Source: Acanthococcus lagerstroemiae
Taxonomy: Eukaryota; Arthropoda; Insecta; Hemiptera; Eriococcidae
DNA: 64,000 bases
Assembly (NCBI GenBank): GCA_031841125.1
Contig: CM063110.1
Coordinates: 26,159,626-26,223,625, forward strand
Direction: 5' to 3'
How positions within the stretch are numbered: the first letter of the stretch is position 1; every line of letters begins with the position of its first letter. Positions 24,537 to 34,974 of this stretch are shown in pieces. Under the pieces are notes generated by a model, which was not told the DNA's origin, made no database searches, and saw only the letters and a program-made list of their open reading frames with translations. Position numbers and translations under genes: made by a program.

Positions 24537-24874
24537 TAAAGTACAGGCAATCATTGTTGGTGCGTACTCCAATATTATCGTCGGATCACGAATACGAACG
24601 CATACACCCACTCGAGTAATACCGAATAATTCAAATAAAATTATTTTTCGAAACTTTTTAAACTCGTTATGTATTCACTTTTTTTTTTCCATTTCCATTC
24701 CACGAAAACTTTCGCAATCATTTACGAGAGAACATATGAGCATTTCTGTACGAAATTCGAGTCTAAAAGTATACCTATAATTTCAAATACATAAGCAATA
24801 ATTCAGTACTTGGGTTGCACAAGTAAATAATTCCCAAACAGCCTTACACTTGCAGTGTCAAGCACGTACAGTGT

Positions 24875-24960
24875 CAGGGTGGCCAGTTTTTTCCCGAACA
24901 AAAATTCCCTGGCTTTTCCAGGATTTTCAGCTTTTTCCAGTCCATTTTCCAACTTTTTCA
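24875..24960. repeat. Left end of a CAGGGTGGCC-type TIR element
   Basis: CAGGGTGGCCAGTTTTTTCC is followed by TCCCTGGCTTTTCCAGG and further TTTTCCAG units, the same style as the family X ends but clearly diverged. I found no facing right end, so this is a fragment or solo end. Confidence 0.5.
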
Positions 24961-25690
24961 TAATAAACAAATTATTTGGGGGGAAACATGTTTGATTGAG
25001 TTTGACAGGGGAAATGGTACATACTTTCCATCATAAAATTTTCTCTGAAATTTGAGTTTAGAAATAAAAATGTTCCAATAAATGTGATAGAAAATAAAAA
25101 AATACATTAAAAATGTTCTTACACATTTTGCCATAGAGTGCATATTTGTTGAATAAATTAATCTCAAACTTTGAGAAGTTTCCTCTGTGTGTACATTTGA
25201 TTCGACTTTATAATCGATGCAATGTAGTCTCGCGCACGCATGAATACTTTAATTTCTATTTACTTCGTCAAACAGTTTATACGTCTGAGGTCCATAGATC
25301 TGTGACTAAAAAGGAAAAAAGAAAAAAAAGAGGAAACAAATGAATTGGACCTTATACTCTGTTTCACATAAGAGACGTCCGAGTTTGCTTTATATTAACC
25401 ATTCCAATCAAAAATCTATCATGGACCATTTTCGATTATTCGGCATGTAAAAATCGATTTTCCGATCCGATCATTTCTGAGGAATCAAGTGATCAATTGA
25501 TCAATAATTGATCAATCAATCGAAAAATCAATTCATTTCCCCCGATTTTTTGATTGATTCGATTCTAGAAATGATCGATTTCCAATTTAAATCGATCATG
25601 AAATTCTGAATGATCAGAATGGTTATTTATATGTGACAGTTTCTATACAAAGGGGTAACTTTGTCGATCCGACGAATTGTGAGTTACGGA

Positions 25691-26226
25691 CAGAGATGGG
25701 CAAGATCACAAACTAAATGATCTCAGATCAGATCAAGATCATCAACAGGAAATGGATCTAAGATCAGATCATAGATCAGATCTCCAAGCAAAAAAAGATC
25801 TGATCTATAATGAAATGGATCTAAGATCAGATCATAGATCAGATCTCCAAGCAAAAAAAGATCTGATCTATAATAAGTTTTTTTTTACAAAGAGATCAGA
25901 TCATAGATCAAAATATAATTATTTTTCTTCTAATTCATAATCATAATCGATATTGTACGATCACAATTCACAAAGAAATGACAAGAGAAGACCTAAAACT
26001 TGATACTTTCTAGGACTAATTTGACTTTTCAAAAAAATCTCAGAAAAATAATCGGATGATCTAATCTAGTATTTTCTATATAAAAAAAAAAAAAATTAAA
26101 AGAAAAATGATCTGAAAAAAGATCAAAGGTCAGGCAAACGCAAATGATCTGAGACCAGATCAAGGATCAAATTTAGTATGATCTGTGATCTAAGATCATT
26201 ATTGATCTAGATCTTGCCCATCTCTG
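25691..26226. mobile_element. hAT-like MITE with GATC-rich interior
   Basis: Perfect terminal inverted repeats CAGAGATGGGCAAGATC / GATCTTGCCCATCTCTG. GTTACGGA (25,683-25,690) and GTTACAGA (26,227-26,234) form an 8-bp target duplication with one mismatch, as expected for hAT. The interior is dominated by GATCTGATC/AGATCAGATCATAGATC palindromes on both strands. No coding sequence. Confidence 0.85.
25752..25876. repeat. Two 63-bp tandem units inside the MITE
   Basis: A 63-base unit beginning GAAATGGATCTAAGATCAG and ending GATCTGATCTATAAT occurs twice back to back with no visible difference, so the duplication is recent. Each unit is itself strongly palindromic. Confidence 0.9.
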
Positions 26227-26901
26227 GTTACAGATAGTACGTAATAGAGGAAAGAATACCCGTTCCAAGGAGCTATCGGCAAGATCTGTAGCGTTTTTCT
26301 TGGCGGAGATACAAGCAGCCAAAGATGAGTTTAACGAGAATGCGCTAAAACACGTTTTCGAGAAAAACGTGTCAAAAGTTAGACACACCTTTTTCTCCCA
26401 CTCCTTCAAGCGGCCGTAACTCGCCACGGAGTCACGTTACTAGCTTTGACAAGGCCTTGTTGGAAAGGTAATTTTTCGCTCTTTCATGCGGTAACAATTC
26501 AGAACATCGGATTTATTCGTGAACTCCGAAAAACCGCAAAGAAGCAACGCAGACATTCGCATTCTTTTCCCATTCTCTTTCATAATTCTCTTTCTCTCTC
26601 TCCCTCTTCTCTTTCACACCCGCAAATTTTGTCTCTTTATCATTGCGAAGGTTTTCCTACAGAAATCGACCAACATTTCAAAATTGATTTTGTTGACCAA
26701 AAAATTTTGTTTTTCTTTTTTCGCGTTTTCTGAAACTTCGATTGATCGACAAAGTTACCCCTTTTTTATAGAAACTGCCACATATTGTTTCCAAAAAGGT
26801 ATACAAAAGAAGAAATTTAACTACACATATGCTCGATTCCTCCAACCACTGCGGCTGCGCGTCAACATTTCCTGCGTGCATATTACTAGGTGAAAATTTG
26901 T

Positions 26902-27147
26902 CTTAGTCTGAGATTGAACCCAGGGGAGTGGGGTTGGAGAAAGATGGAAAATCGACTAATACCTATTCCAACTACTGCAACTGCAGCGCCCGAAAATATT
27001 TTAAAAATCATTCTTTGTTCATGTAAGAAGGGCACTTGCGGCAAGAAGTGCGGTAGCCGTAAAATGGGACTGACCTGCTCTAGGGCCTGCCTCGGTTCAG
27101 ATTGTTCAAATTATGAACTGGAACTGAATTTTGAAGCGCCTGAATAA
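26902..27147 (+). pseudogene. Orphan Cys-rich C-terminal domain of a transposon-type protein
   Basis: The open frame contains NPGEWGWRKMENRLIPIPTT, then APENILKIILCSCKKGTCGK, then KCGSRKMGLTCSRACLGSDC. The pattern WGW, LIP, APE.ILK.I.C.CKKG, CG.RK.GL.CS..C and C.N matches a small zinc-binding-like module I know from the C-terminus of many invertebrate transposon-encoded proteins of unknown role. One of the usual CxC cysteines reads CGS, and spacing in the last cluster is shortened. No partner domain is found nearby. It ends with a TAA at 27,145-27,147. Confidence 0.6.
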
Positions 27148-27869
27148 TTAAATTTTACATTTACTAATGTTATATATATTTTCAAATTTTTTCAATTCAA
27201 TTCTGATTCATGTACTGAGTAGGAGTAATTCGGCGTTTCAGACATGGGGGGGGGGGTGGTGGTGTGAATCTCTTCATTCCATCATTGGTGTGACTTCTCG
27301 TATGCATACAAGTCTACGTCGCATCGATTACAATAAGTTCTATTAAATGTGTACATGGAGGAAACATCTCAAAGTTTAATATTAATTAATTCGACGAATA
27401 CGCACTCTGCGGGACAATGAGTGAGACCATTTTTGTGTATTTTCTCAATCTTTATCACATCTGGTTCAACTTTTTTTTTCTAAACTCAAATTTTAGCGAG
27501 ATATAAACAAAAAACTGTTTTACGCCGCCATTTTTGCCCCCTAGGGAACGACGCCGGGACCGGATTCGTTGGGACTTTCAATATGTTGTTCGAGACACTT
27601 AATTAGACCAACGTACCATGTTTCCAGCTTTCTATGATTTTTTTTTTCCTAGTTAGAACCTAATTTATGTGGACTAACCGAAGAGTTGTGTTCAGAGGAA
27701 GAAGTAATTCCTTAAAAATAAAATTTCACTATCTTTTCTAGAAACCGTGGGCTTTCAAAATATAAACTGAATTTTTTGCTTTTGAAAATTCGGTGCTTTT
27801 ACAATATGCGATCTACCAGGGTTCTGTGATCTTCACCGCGCAATGAAATATGCGATCTACCGTAGCGGA

Positions 27870-28012
27870 ATGAGCTGCACTGTGTCATGTGAAAGTGAGT
27901 TGAGTAGCAGTCATTGAGTCATTGTCCGGTGTGAATTCATGGGGTCATGTGAAAGTGAGCTGACTAGAAGTCATTGTCCGGTGTAAATACATTGTCTTAC
28001 GTGAACGTGGTC
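27870..28012. repeat. Tandem repeat of about 60 bp, two to three units
   Basis: GTCATGTGAAAGTGAGTTGA and GTCATGTGAAAGTGAGCTGA are each followed by GTCATTGTCCGGTGT. An extra GCGATCTACC unit pair lies just upstream (27,808 and 27,850). Confidence 0.7.
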
Positions 28013-28097
28013 CGTATGTCCTGCTGTTAGAAGGGGCGTCTGGCTCATTTTTCCTCAGCATTTGCCAGTAAAAATGATCAACGTGCTATGATGACAT

Positions 28098-28435
28098 GTC
28101 GATGACTTATACACAAATTTCAAGCTCACGGGACTTCGTTTTACGTCTCTTTTGGATCCACACGGACCAATACTGAAGCGATTTAGTGAGTGGGTGTGTG
28201 CGGGGTTCTGATTTTGCATATCTGAATATTGATTTTACTAGCTGAAGAACACTAAAATTATCTAGCAATAGAAGGAAGCGGCGCTTACTTCCTTGAATTT
28301 TGATTTTAAAAAACAAGCGGAATAAGAAATAGAAAATGAGATCCTAGTTTCTTAAATTTTGTAGGTAAATTTGTTTCACCAATAACGATTCATTAATTTA
28401 CATTCTTATGAGGAGTAGCTCCCCTGGTGAATTGC
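28098..28435. repeat. Dispersed repeat family S, copy 1
   Basis: Collinear with 47,545-47,835. Shared landmarks are ACTTCGTTTTACGTCT, CCAATACTGAAG, GTGGGTGTGTGCGGGGTTCTG, AAGGAAGCGGCGCTTACTT and GAGGAGTAGCT. No terminal repeats or coding seen. Confidence 0.7.
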
Positions 28436-30008
28436 AGTTCGGACTTTCAAGGACTGAGTAGTACGATAATTTTTCTGTAAAAGTATACAGCAACTGGAAA
28501 TATTCGTTTTCGAACCACATGATCCACAGTACACACACCGATTAGCAATATGTGAGTATTATAACCGTGGTCTACAAAGGCGTGAACTCAAAAAGCATGT
28601 TATCGCTGATAGTTTAAAGTATAAAGCCCTTTGAAACTTTCAACAAAACTATTGTGTTTGAAATGAGGTGGGCGACTGTTTCGAGTTTACGAGACCAACT
28701 TTTTGACACAGAATAAAAGAAGAGAATGAGGACTGCTGTATTCGCCTTCACAAACAGCATTCACAGAAGTTTCATGCGACCTGACAAAGAAAATAACAAT
28801 GAACCAAAATAGATATGATGTTTACCGCATTATGTGCAACAAAAAATCTGAGTATGTGCAGACGAAAGGAAAATAAGATGAAAAAATTTAAAGTTAAAGT
28901 ATACGTCGTCGTATCAGAGAACTGCAAGCCGTTATGTTCGAGGCCTGTGGAATCAAATCAGTATGTAGGAGGATTTCAAAATACCTTACATTCCAGGAAT
29001 TTGTGACCATCTGATGGTAGAAAGGAACTTCGAAAGTCCGAACCCAACATTTCGGTTTATTGTGAAATATTTATTCGCTACCTCACGACTTTAGAGCTAG
29101 CAACATGTCTTTCTAGCATAACGAGAAGGTACTGAAATTAAGTATTAACTCGAATAAGAACAAATAAAAACTTTTCGTGAACACGGTTAAGGTGAACTTT
29201 TTCCCGTCACGACCTCACGGTTAGAGACAAGTGTCACAGCGGTGACGCATTTCGGCTGTGAGGAATTCGGAAATCACGATCACCCCTTGCATGCCAGTTA
29301 CCAAAATATTTAGGCGTTCTACAGAATGTTAAATAGTACCAGTATTAAATGGTTATGCAGGGTTATAAAATGGCGGCTTGTTAGCAGTTGACGTGATTCA
29401 CATACGTGCGCGTTAGCTACTCCCGGTTTAATATAATTAGTCAGATTATTTTCCCGTGGAAATAGCGGTTGCGTTTTCACTGCTTCAGATGAAAATGTAC
29501 TTCGTGAGATTAACCGCCGAAAATGGTTCACCCGAATCGTTTTGGGTGATGCAGAGCCCTATTCGTGTTATGGTATGTCAGTTCAAACAGCCGATGCAAA
29601 TAACTAAATCCATATCGTCCCCGAAATTCTAAAACAGTATAAGAGATACTTTGAAAAATATTGACTTTCGGCCGAATTCGGATTAGCGGTATTGCTGTCG
29701 ACTGATGGACAGCAGAAATTCACGCTAATCCCATCTTCGACCACAGAAAACGATTTCCAAGCAACCTTAATTGCATAGCACTCTGAAAAAATGGTTTCAG
29801 TTTTTTCGCACTCCTAAACAATTTCATTTTTGGCACGTCGACGGTTTCAGAATCAGTGAGACGGTATTGTAGTAAATAATTTGTATTTAGGTGATTTAAA
29901 AGGAACCATCTACTAGTCATGACCCAATCGTCGAAGTGGGCAGAGTAGAGCGGGAACTTTCATACATATTTCATACAATTTTTTTTTTTTTTTTAGTGTC
30001 CATTTTGG
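28436..30008. other. Unassigned sequence
   Basis: No coding similarity, no clear repeat partner. A T-run of 18 at 29,979-29,996 lies just before the PLE foldback. Confidence 0.4.
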
Positions 30009-30180
30009 AGTGTGAGTGAACTTGGTTATATTCCTTTTGTAGGGTGTGTCAATTCACTTTTCCTTCTGCTGTATTCCAGAGCGCTTTCGGCTGTTATCAC
30101 TGATGATGGCATAACAGCCGAAAGCGCTCTGGAATACAGCAGAAGGAAAAGTGAATTGGCACACCCTACAAAAGGAATAT
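30009..30180. mobile_element. PLE terminal repeat, long inverted duplication (foldback)
   Basis: Arms at 30,028-30,097 and 30,111-30,180 are inverted copies of 70 bp with one visible mismatch, around a 13-base loop. The right arm carries the same blocks as 273-340 at the window start (GGCATAACAGCCGAAAGCGC, then GAATTGGCACACCC). The arms are therefore PLE terminal-repeat sequence copied in opposite orientation. Bases 30,009-30,027 extend the homology to the PLE tail (GAGTGAACTTGGT). Confidence 0.8.
30100..30137 (+). ncRNA. Hammerhead ribozyme core, second copy, stem I displaced
   Basis: The canonical core CTGATGA (30,100-30,106) is followed by GGC-ATAACA-GCC, GAAA, AGCGCT, C129 and TGGAATAC. 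The stem I partner GTATTCCA is not in its usual place directly before CTGATGA. It lies at 30,071-30,078 inside the left arm of the foldback. The core is thus more canonical than the first copy but probably misfolded into the long hairpin. Confidence 0.6.
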
Positions 30181-30917
30181 TTCATACAAACTACAAAAAT
30201 AAGTGGACCTATAAAGATTAGATAGTTTATCTTTCTTCCCAATGTGACAACGGTGGCGCTTTAGTAAGATGAGTATTCATTCATCTACTCCTGATCATCA
30301 CAAATACAAGTACATTTGTTCACAAGAGCAATAAAAGAAGGGAACGGGAATGAATACATTTACGTCGGTCGTAAAACTTATTCTCAGTGAATGGAAAGCA
30401 ATACTGATAGGTCAGTAGCGATCCATTAACCAAAAGGAATTATTTAATCAAATTTGCCAGTCTACCTCCCACTAAATTACCAATGCAACACGGGTGAAAC
30501 CAAATTCGTATTATAGACCATTTTTCGATCGTGAAATTTTAAATCGCCTTTCCTGGGGAAAAAAAGTTTTCAGCGCTCACACATCTTTCTTCAATAACCC
30601 TTCAATTGTTTCCCCTTCTGCCGGGTAGTGGATCGAAAACGATTTCAAATGGACTTAATCGACTTGACTTAATAAATCGAGATTTCTACAAAAACAGACT
30701 GTTTTAATAGCGATTTTCTACTGGTGCATTACATTCAGGCAAGTAACGTAGTGAATTTATTAATTGATTTATTTATTTTGATTTATTGATTTATTTATTG
30801 ATAATTAGCCCTCCACAACAGCCTGGTGGCCAATTACAGTGGGGGGGGGCATATACAAAAAGTTCTTAATGAGACGGGAATCAAACCATTTTCCAACTGT
30901 TAAAGCGAAAGAAATAA
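30181..30917. other. Unassigned; ATTT-rich patch at 30,755-30,800
   Basis: No coding similarity. ATTTATTGATTTATTT-type low-complexity sequence near 30,760-30,800 precedes a G-run at 30,841. Confidence 0.4.
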
Positions 30918-31477
30918 AATATTCTTTTATACTACTTGATCAGAAAGGCAATGTTTACGTTGGTGTTTTACGGACAAGTAGCGCCTATCATTCATGCATC
31001 AAGTGCTAACGAAACCTGCATGTAAAGTAAACGTCCCTCAATGTAAAGCGTTTTTTACATGAAAAAATTGCTGGTCAGTAATTTCGTATCGGGGAATCGA
31101 ACCCGCGTCCATTGAAACATTTGACTGAAATGCAGCGATCGTCTCTAACCACTTGGCCACGGAGCAAATTACAAAATAGCGACTTAACGCATTTAAATAT
31201 TCACAACGTAGTACAGCTGTTACCGTTCGTTGTTAACCACCGTTACGTTTTTGCTGGCCACTACCTAAGTATGCTGTTGGTGCACATGAACAAACTAAAG
31301 ACAAGACTGTGAATATTATACTTTGTGGTAATTAACTGAGAAAATTAAATTTTTGAATTAATTACGCACACAAAAATCACCTGTCTATAATTTGTATAAA
31401 TAAACAGATTAAGAAAAAAATACAGACCATGTCAGCGAAAAACACTGCCGCTTCTGATCAAGTAGTATAAAAAATAT
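30918..31477. mobile_element. TIR-flanked segment of about 560 bp (family D)
   Basis: ATATTCTTTTATACTACTTG then ATCAGAA at 30,919-30,945 faces its inverted copy TTCTGATCAAGTAGTATAAA at 31,451-31,470, with weaker similarity continuing into GGCAATGTTT/GGCAGTGTTT. The interior has no transposase. A tRNA-like block lies in the middle. I could not identify a clean target duplication. Confidence 0.55.
31089..31168 (-). repeat. tRNA-like sequence with Pol III A and B boxes
   Basis: On the minus strand TGGCCAAGTGGTTAGAGA fits an A box and GGGTTCGATTCCCCG contains an exact B box, about 45 bases apart. The acceptor ends (GCTCCGT and ATACGAA) do not pair and the T stem is imperfect, so it is not a functional tRNA gene. 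It is more likely a SINE head or tRNA pseudogene. Confidence 0.6.
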
Positions 31478-32167
31478 CTTCCATAACAAGAGCCAAATGT
31501 GAGTATACATGACTCGAGAATTGCTCACTCGCTACGCTCGTTCGCAAAACTTTCCCTCGCCATGTAAACACTCACTTTTGACTCTTGGTGTTTAATATAC
31601 TATGTATTTTTAATTTCTCGATTGTTAAGCAAAGAAAAAAAATTTAAAGGTATCTGAATTTGCTGACTGAGCACTTGATTCTGAACGATGATGGAGGATC
31701 TACACTCCTGGGTTACAGCCTGAATTACATTTTTAATTTGCTCCCGATTCGAGCCCCCCCCCCCCGAATCGAATGTAGCCCCCCAGAGCAAAAAATAATC
31801 AATATAGGCTGAAACGAACCGCGGTGTTTATTTAATTAGTTAACTAGTAACCAACGTCTTTTTAAGTATGCGATTTTCACACTTTTGCATGTTTTATTTG
31901 ATCTCACGGATCCGCGAAGACAGCAGTTCGATAAGACAAGAAAAATGTTCAAAATAATACTGAATAAAAATTAACAAAATTTATAGCAAGAAAAGCAAAA
32001 AAAAAAAAAAAAAGACTGAAAAACTCCCAAGAAACCGTATACTCGTCACCGAGGGAAAAAAGACAGAGCGATAAGTGACCGGTAAGACGTTATGCGGTGA
32101 ATTACCCGTGGAAAAACGAGTAGGAACTACGAGGAAGGAGGGCAAGGAGGTGGAAAGTGCATCGACG
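31478..32167. other. Unassigned sequence
   Basis: It contains a poly(C) run at 31,757-31,766 and a poly(A) run at 31,998-32,012. No coding similarity found. Confidence 0.4.
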
Positions 32168-32640
32168 TCATTCCACATGCAGATTTTCGCCTGCATGCGG
32201 AATGAAGAGGGAAAGGGGAAAGAAATCAGTGCGTTCATATGCTATCAAATTACTCGAACTGCAATCTTCGCGTTTGACCATGCCACACTCTGATAAGTAC
32301 TTTCTCATTCTTACCTTATCCGTCCACTTGATGCTAAGTACACGCCTATAGCACCACATCTCAAACGCTTCAATCCTTCTCTTCTCTGGTTTTCCTATGG
32401 TTCACGTTTCACATCCATACAAGGATACACTCCAAACATAAGTTTTCAAGAATAATTTTTTGATTTCCAGATTTATTTTTGATTTGAAAACATCACTTTT
32501 CGATGAAAGGCTAATTTGGTTTATGCTATTCTACTACCAATATCCTTTTTACTCCTTCCATCTTTCATTATTTTACTCCGTAAATAGCAAAATTCGCTTA
32601 CTTCCTCAATACTTTCCTGTCCAATGTCACCACTGTCACC
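32168..32640 (-). pseudogene. LINE reverse transcriptase fragment (thumb and connector)
   Basis: The minus strand reads GQESIEEVSEFCYL at about 32.6 kb. Broken pieces of the connector follow, then EMWCYRRVLSIKWTDKVR-like sequence (MWCYRRVLSIKWTDKVRMRK observed). These match the order found after the FADD motif in endonuclease-RT LINEs, where E.WCYRR.L.I.WTDKV is a strong signature. Stops and frameshifts break it. Its 5' edge touches the plus-strand PLE fragment at about 32,640, giving a head-to-head junction. Confidence 0.7.
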
Positions 32641-33350
32641 CATCTAGCCAAAATATACATGAACAACTCTGAAAATGACCTACTAAACGACAGCAAACAC
32701 AAGAAAAACATAAAGCTACGGACAAGATACGTAGACGACATATTAATCATCTGGACAGGAACAGATAGACAACTAGACCAATTCTTCACGGAGACAAACA
32801 GCATAAACAACAACATAAAGTTCACAATGGAAAAAGGCAACAAGACCATCAACTACCTTGACCTTACAATACAAATAAAAGACGACAGGATACAGTAAAA
32901 CATTTACAGAAAACCTACACACACACAGACGCAATAATACCCGAAGACTCATTCCACCATCAATAACACAAAATGGCAGCACTACACAACTACTGCCACA
33001 GAGCAGTCAACATACTAAACGACAACAACCTCAGAACAATAGAAATCAACAAAATTAAACAAATAGCAATTAACAACAAATACCAACCACAAACAGTAGA
33101 CAGAATAATTAACAAACTAACACAACCAAAAAGCACAGACACTGAACCAACAACCACAAAAACAGACAAATATGCAGGAGCAATACCATTCACAGGAACA
33201 CATACACACAAAATATAAAAAATCTTCAACCAATACAACATAAAACTCGGAATCAAAAACAGACCATCTCTGATCAAACAAATAAGCAATGACAAAACAG
33301 AAACAAAGGACAAAAACACCAGTAGCGGAGTATACAGACTGGACTGTGAA
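32641..33350 (+). pseudogene. Penelope-like element RT C-terminal half to GIY-YIG start (broken)
   Basis: Reads HLAKIYMNNSENDLLN, then LRTRYVDDILIIWTG, which is the RT palm with YVDD, then NNIKFTMEKGNKTINYLDLT. A stop at 32,896-32,898 and a frameshift near 32,925 come before IYRKPTHT, AIIPEDSFHH and HKMAALHNYCHRAVNIL. These are ordered landmarks of PLE proteins. A further stop at 33,216 precedes TSSGVYRLDC, the GVY beginning of the GIY-YIG nuclease. The nuclease is cut off at about 33,350, where LINE sequence begins. Confidence 0.85.
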
Positions 33351-33354
33351 CAGC

Positions 33355-34035
33355 TACAACTTCAACAAACTCCATGCCAGGCGGGCTTTAGGAGGGGCTT
33401 GTCCACGGTCGATCACCTCCACACAATAAACATACTCATCCAGAGGGCAACCGAATACCCAATTCCCATCCACTTGTCCATTATAGACTTTGCTAAGGCT
33501 TTCGATCTCCTCAAGCAAAATTTCATGCTTCAGGCACTTATTAACCACGGAATAAACCGTAACTCTAATTCAGGAAATATACTCGGGGCTAAAAGCGCAA
33601 ATAGTTACAGATCTGGAAGGGTAAATCTTCGAAATCAAAAGGGGGGTAAGACCAGGAGATTCAATCTCCCGCTGCTATTTAACTGCGCCCTGGACGAAAT
33701 TTTTAAAAATCTAAGTTGGGACGAAAAGGGAATCAAAATTAATGGAAAATTTGTGAAAGCAACGAGGCGGGTGTGGATATCAGTCTATTCAGAACAAACA
33801 CTTTGAGCAACTCTGAAAATACAAGACCAATAAAAATGAAGAGAGGAAATCTTGGAAATAGTCAACAACATAATTTATCTAGGTCAATGGATAACATTTC
33901 AAAATCAACCCGAAAAAGAGGTAAATAGAAGAATTGCGTTAGCATGTGGTAAATTTTGGAGCTTGGGATTTATTTTAAAAGACCATTTTTCGCTATCTTA
34001 CAAAAGACAACTCTTCAATTTCCATACCTTGTAAA
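33355..34035 (+). pseudogene. RTE-like LINE reverse transcriptase fragment with internal deletion
   Basis: Reads CQAGFRRGLSTVDHLHTINI, then IIDFAKAFDLL (first palm Asp), then FNLPLLFNCALDEIFKNLSW and KGIKINGKF. The FADD region is missing. The frame resumes at about 33,850 as VNNIIYLGQWITFQNQPEKE and FWSLGFILKDHFSLSYKRQL, part of the thumb. It is related to, but distinct from, the LINE at 20-22 kb. A stop and a frame jump separate the two parts. Confidence 0.8.
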
Positions 34036-34282
34036 TCCGAGCTCACCAGCAAAAGTTGCCCATTCATTTTAGTCCAGGATTGTTTGATTGCATGTTTTCT
34101 GTTTAATGACCATTTAAAATAATTTTTATTGAGTCTAATGCTTTGAATTTAGGAGCTGTAAGATTGATTGTAATCTTACCTTATTTCACACGTTGAATAC
34201 TTTTACGATGAAGTATATCTATTGGTAATTTTAATGTAAATTGTATAACCAAATGAGACAAATTAATGAGAAAATATGGTAA

Positions 34283-34971
34283 GGGGGCATCCATTAATTA
34301 CGTGAAGTGTTCCAGGGAGGGGGAGGGGTCTCGACAAATATCACGTAATTTTTCCCCTGTAAAAAACAGTGTGAAATTGCAAGAAAATTGGGTAAAATTA
34401 AAGTAAAACATTTTTTCTGACTAAAATGTCGGAATAAATATTCTTTTATTAATTGTAATAGTTCCCATTTAAAAATTTTATTGTTAAATTTTATCACCGT
34501 GATCTTAGACTACGATCCAAACAATTTTAAATACTAGTCTTCATTGGTCTTAAATAAAAATAAAAATGCAGATTTTGTTGTTTAAATAACTCCAACACAT
34601 TTACACTGGAATCATGGACGTAGCTAGAACTTTCTCCAGAGGGGGGCAAATAGGTAAAATTATACTGACGCCAGTCACACATTTTCGTTGTTCATAGCGT
34701 CTAGGCCTCTAGGCACATACTATTTTCTGCGAATTTTATTCAGTTGGCTCTAAATATTCGAAAAATAATCTTGTGAACACTGGAACATAATTTTTTTCAA
34801 AATCCGGAGGGGGCAATTGCTCTCCTTGCCCCTCGCTGGCTACGCCCATGACTGGAATTACAAATTTTGAAAACCTCACGTGAGATATGGGGGAGGAGGA
34901 AGGGGTCGAACTAAATCTGAAGGGGAGTCAGAAAATCGTCAAAACGCCTCACGTAATTAATACATGCCCCC
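34283..34971. mobile_element. PIF/Harbinger-like MITE with TAA target duplication
   Basis: The left end GGGGGCATCCATTAATTACG (then TGA) and the right end, read inverted, GGGGGCATGTATTAATTACG (then TGA), differ at two positions. TAA flanks both sides (34,280-34,282 and 34,972-34,974), the 3-bp TWA duplication typical of PIF/Harbinger. No transposase. It hosts the 238-bp element at 34,613-34,850. Confidence 0.7.
34613..34850. mobile_element. hAT-like MITE, nested, with perfect 8-bp target duplication
   Basis: Ends CATGGACGTAGCTAG and CTGGCTACGCCCATG are inverted repeats. ACTGGAAT is repeated exactly at 34,605-34,612 and 34,851-34,858. The subterminal G-rich (left) and C-rich (right) tracts are typical of the 'not-quite-CAGTGGCGTAGC' ends common in arthropod hAT MITEs. 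Non-coding. Confidence 0.85.
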
Positions 34972-34974
34972 TAA

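Larger units (their letters stand above)
25629..26785. mobile_element. TIR transposon, unclassified family Z, copy A, carrying a hAT-like MITE
   Basis: The left end ATATGTGACAGTTTCTATAC, then GGGGTAACTTTGTCGATC, faces the right end GATCGACAAAGTTACCCC, then TATAGAAACTGCCACATAT: inverted repeats of about 40 bp. Removing the 536-bp MITE at 25,691-26,226 leaves about 0.61 kb. No transposase is visible. It relates to copy B (22.8 kb) and, by TIR, to the 41.1 kb element. Confidence 0.75.

Noticed and set aside
25691..26226. CRISPR-like array or dam-methylation cluster from the repeated GATC words
   Set aside because: Only two 63-bp tandem units, no unique spacers, and clear hAT-type TIRs with an 8-bp duplication; the host looks eukaryotic.
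31089..31168. Functional tRNA gene on the minus strand
   Set aside because: Acceptor ends do not pair and the T stem has mismatches.
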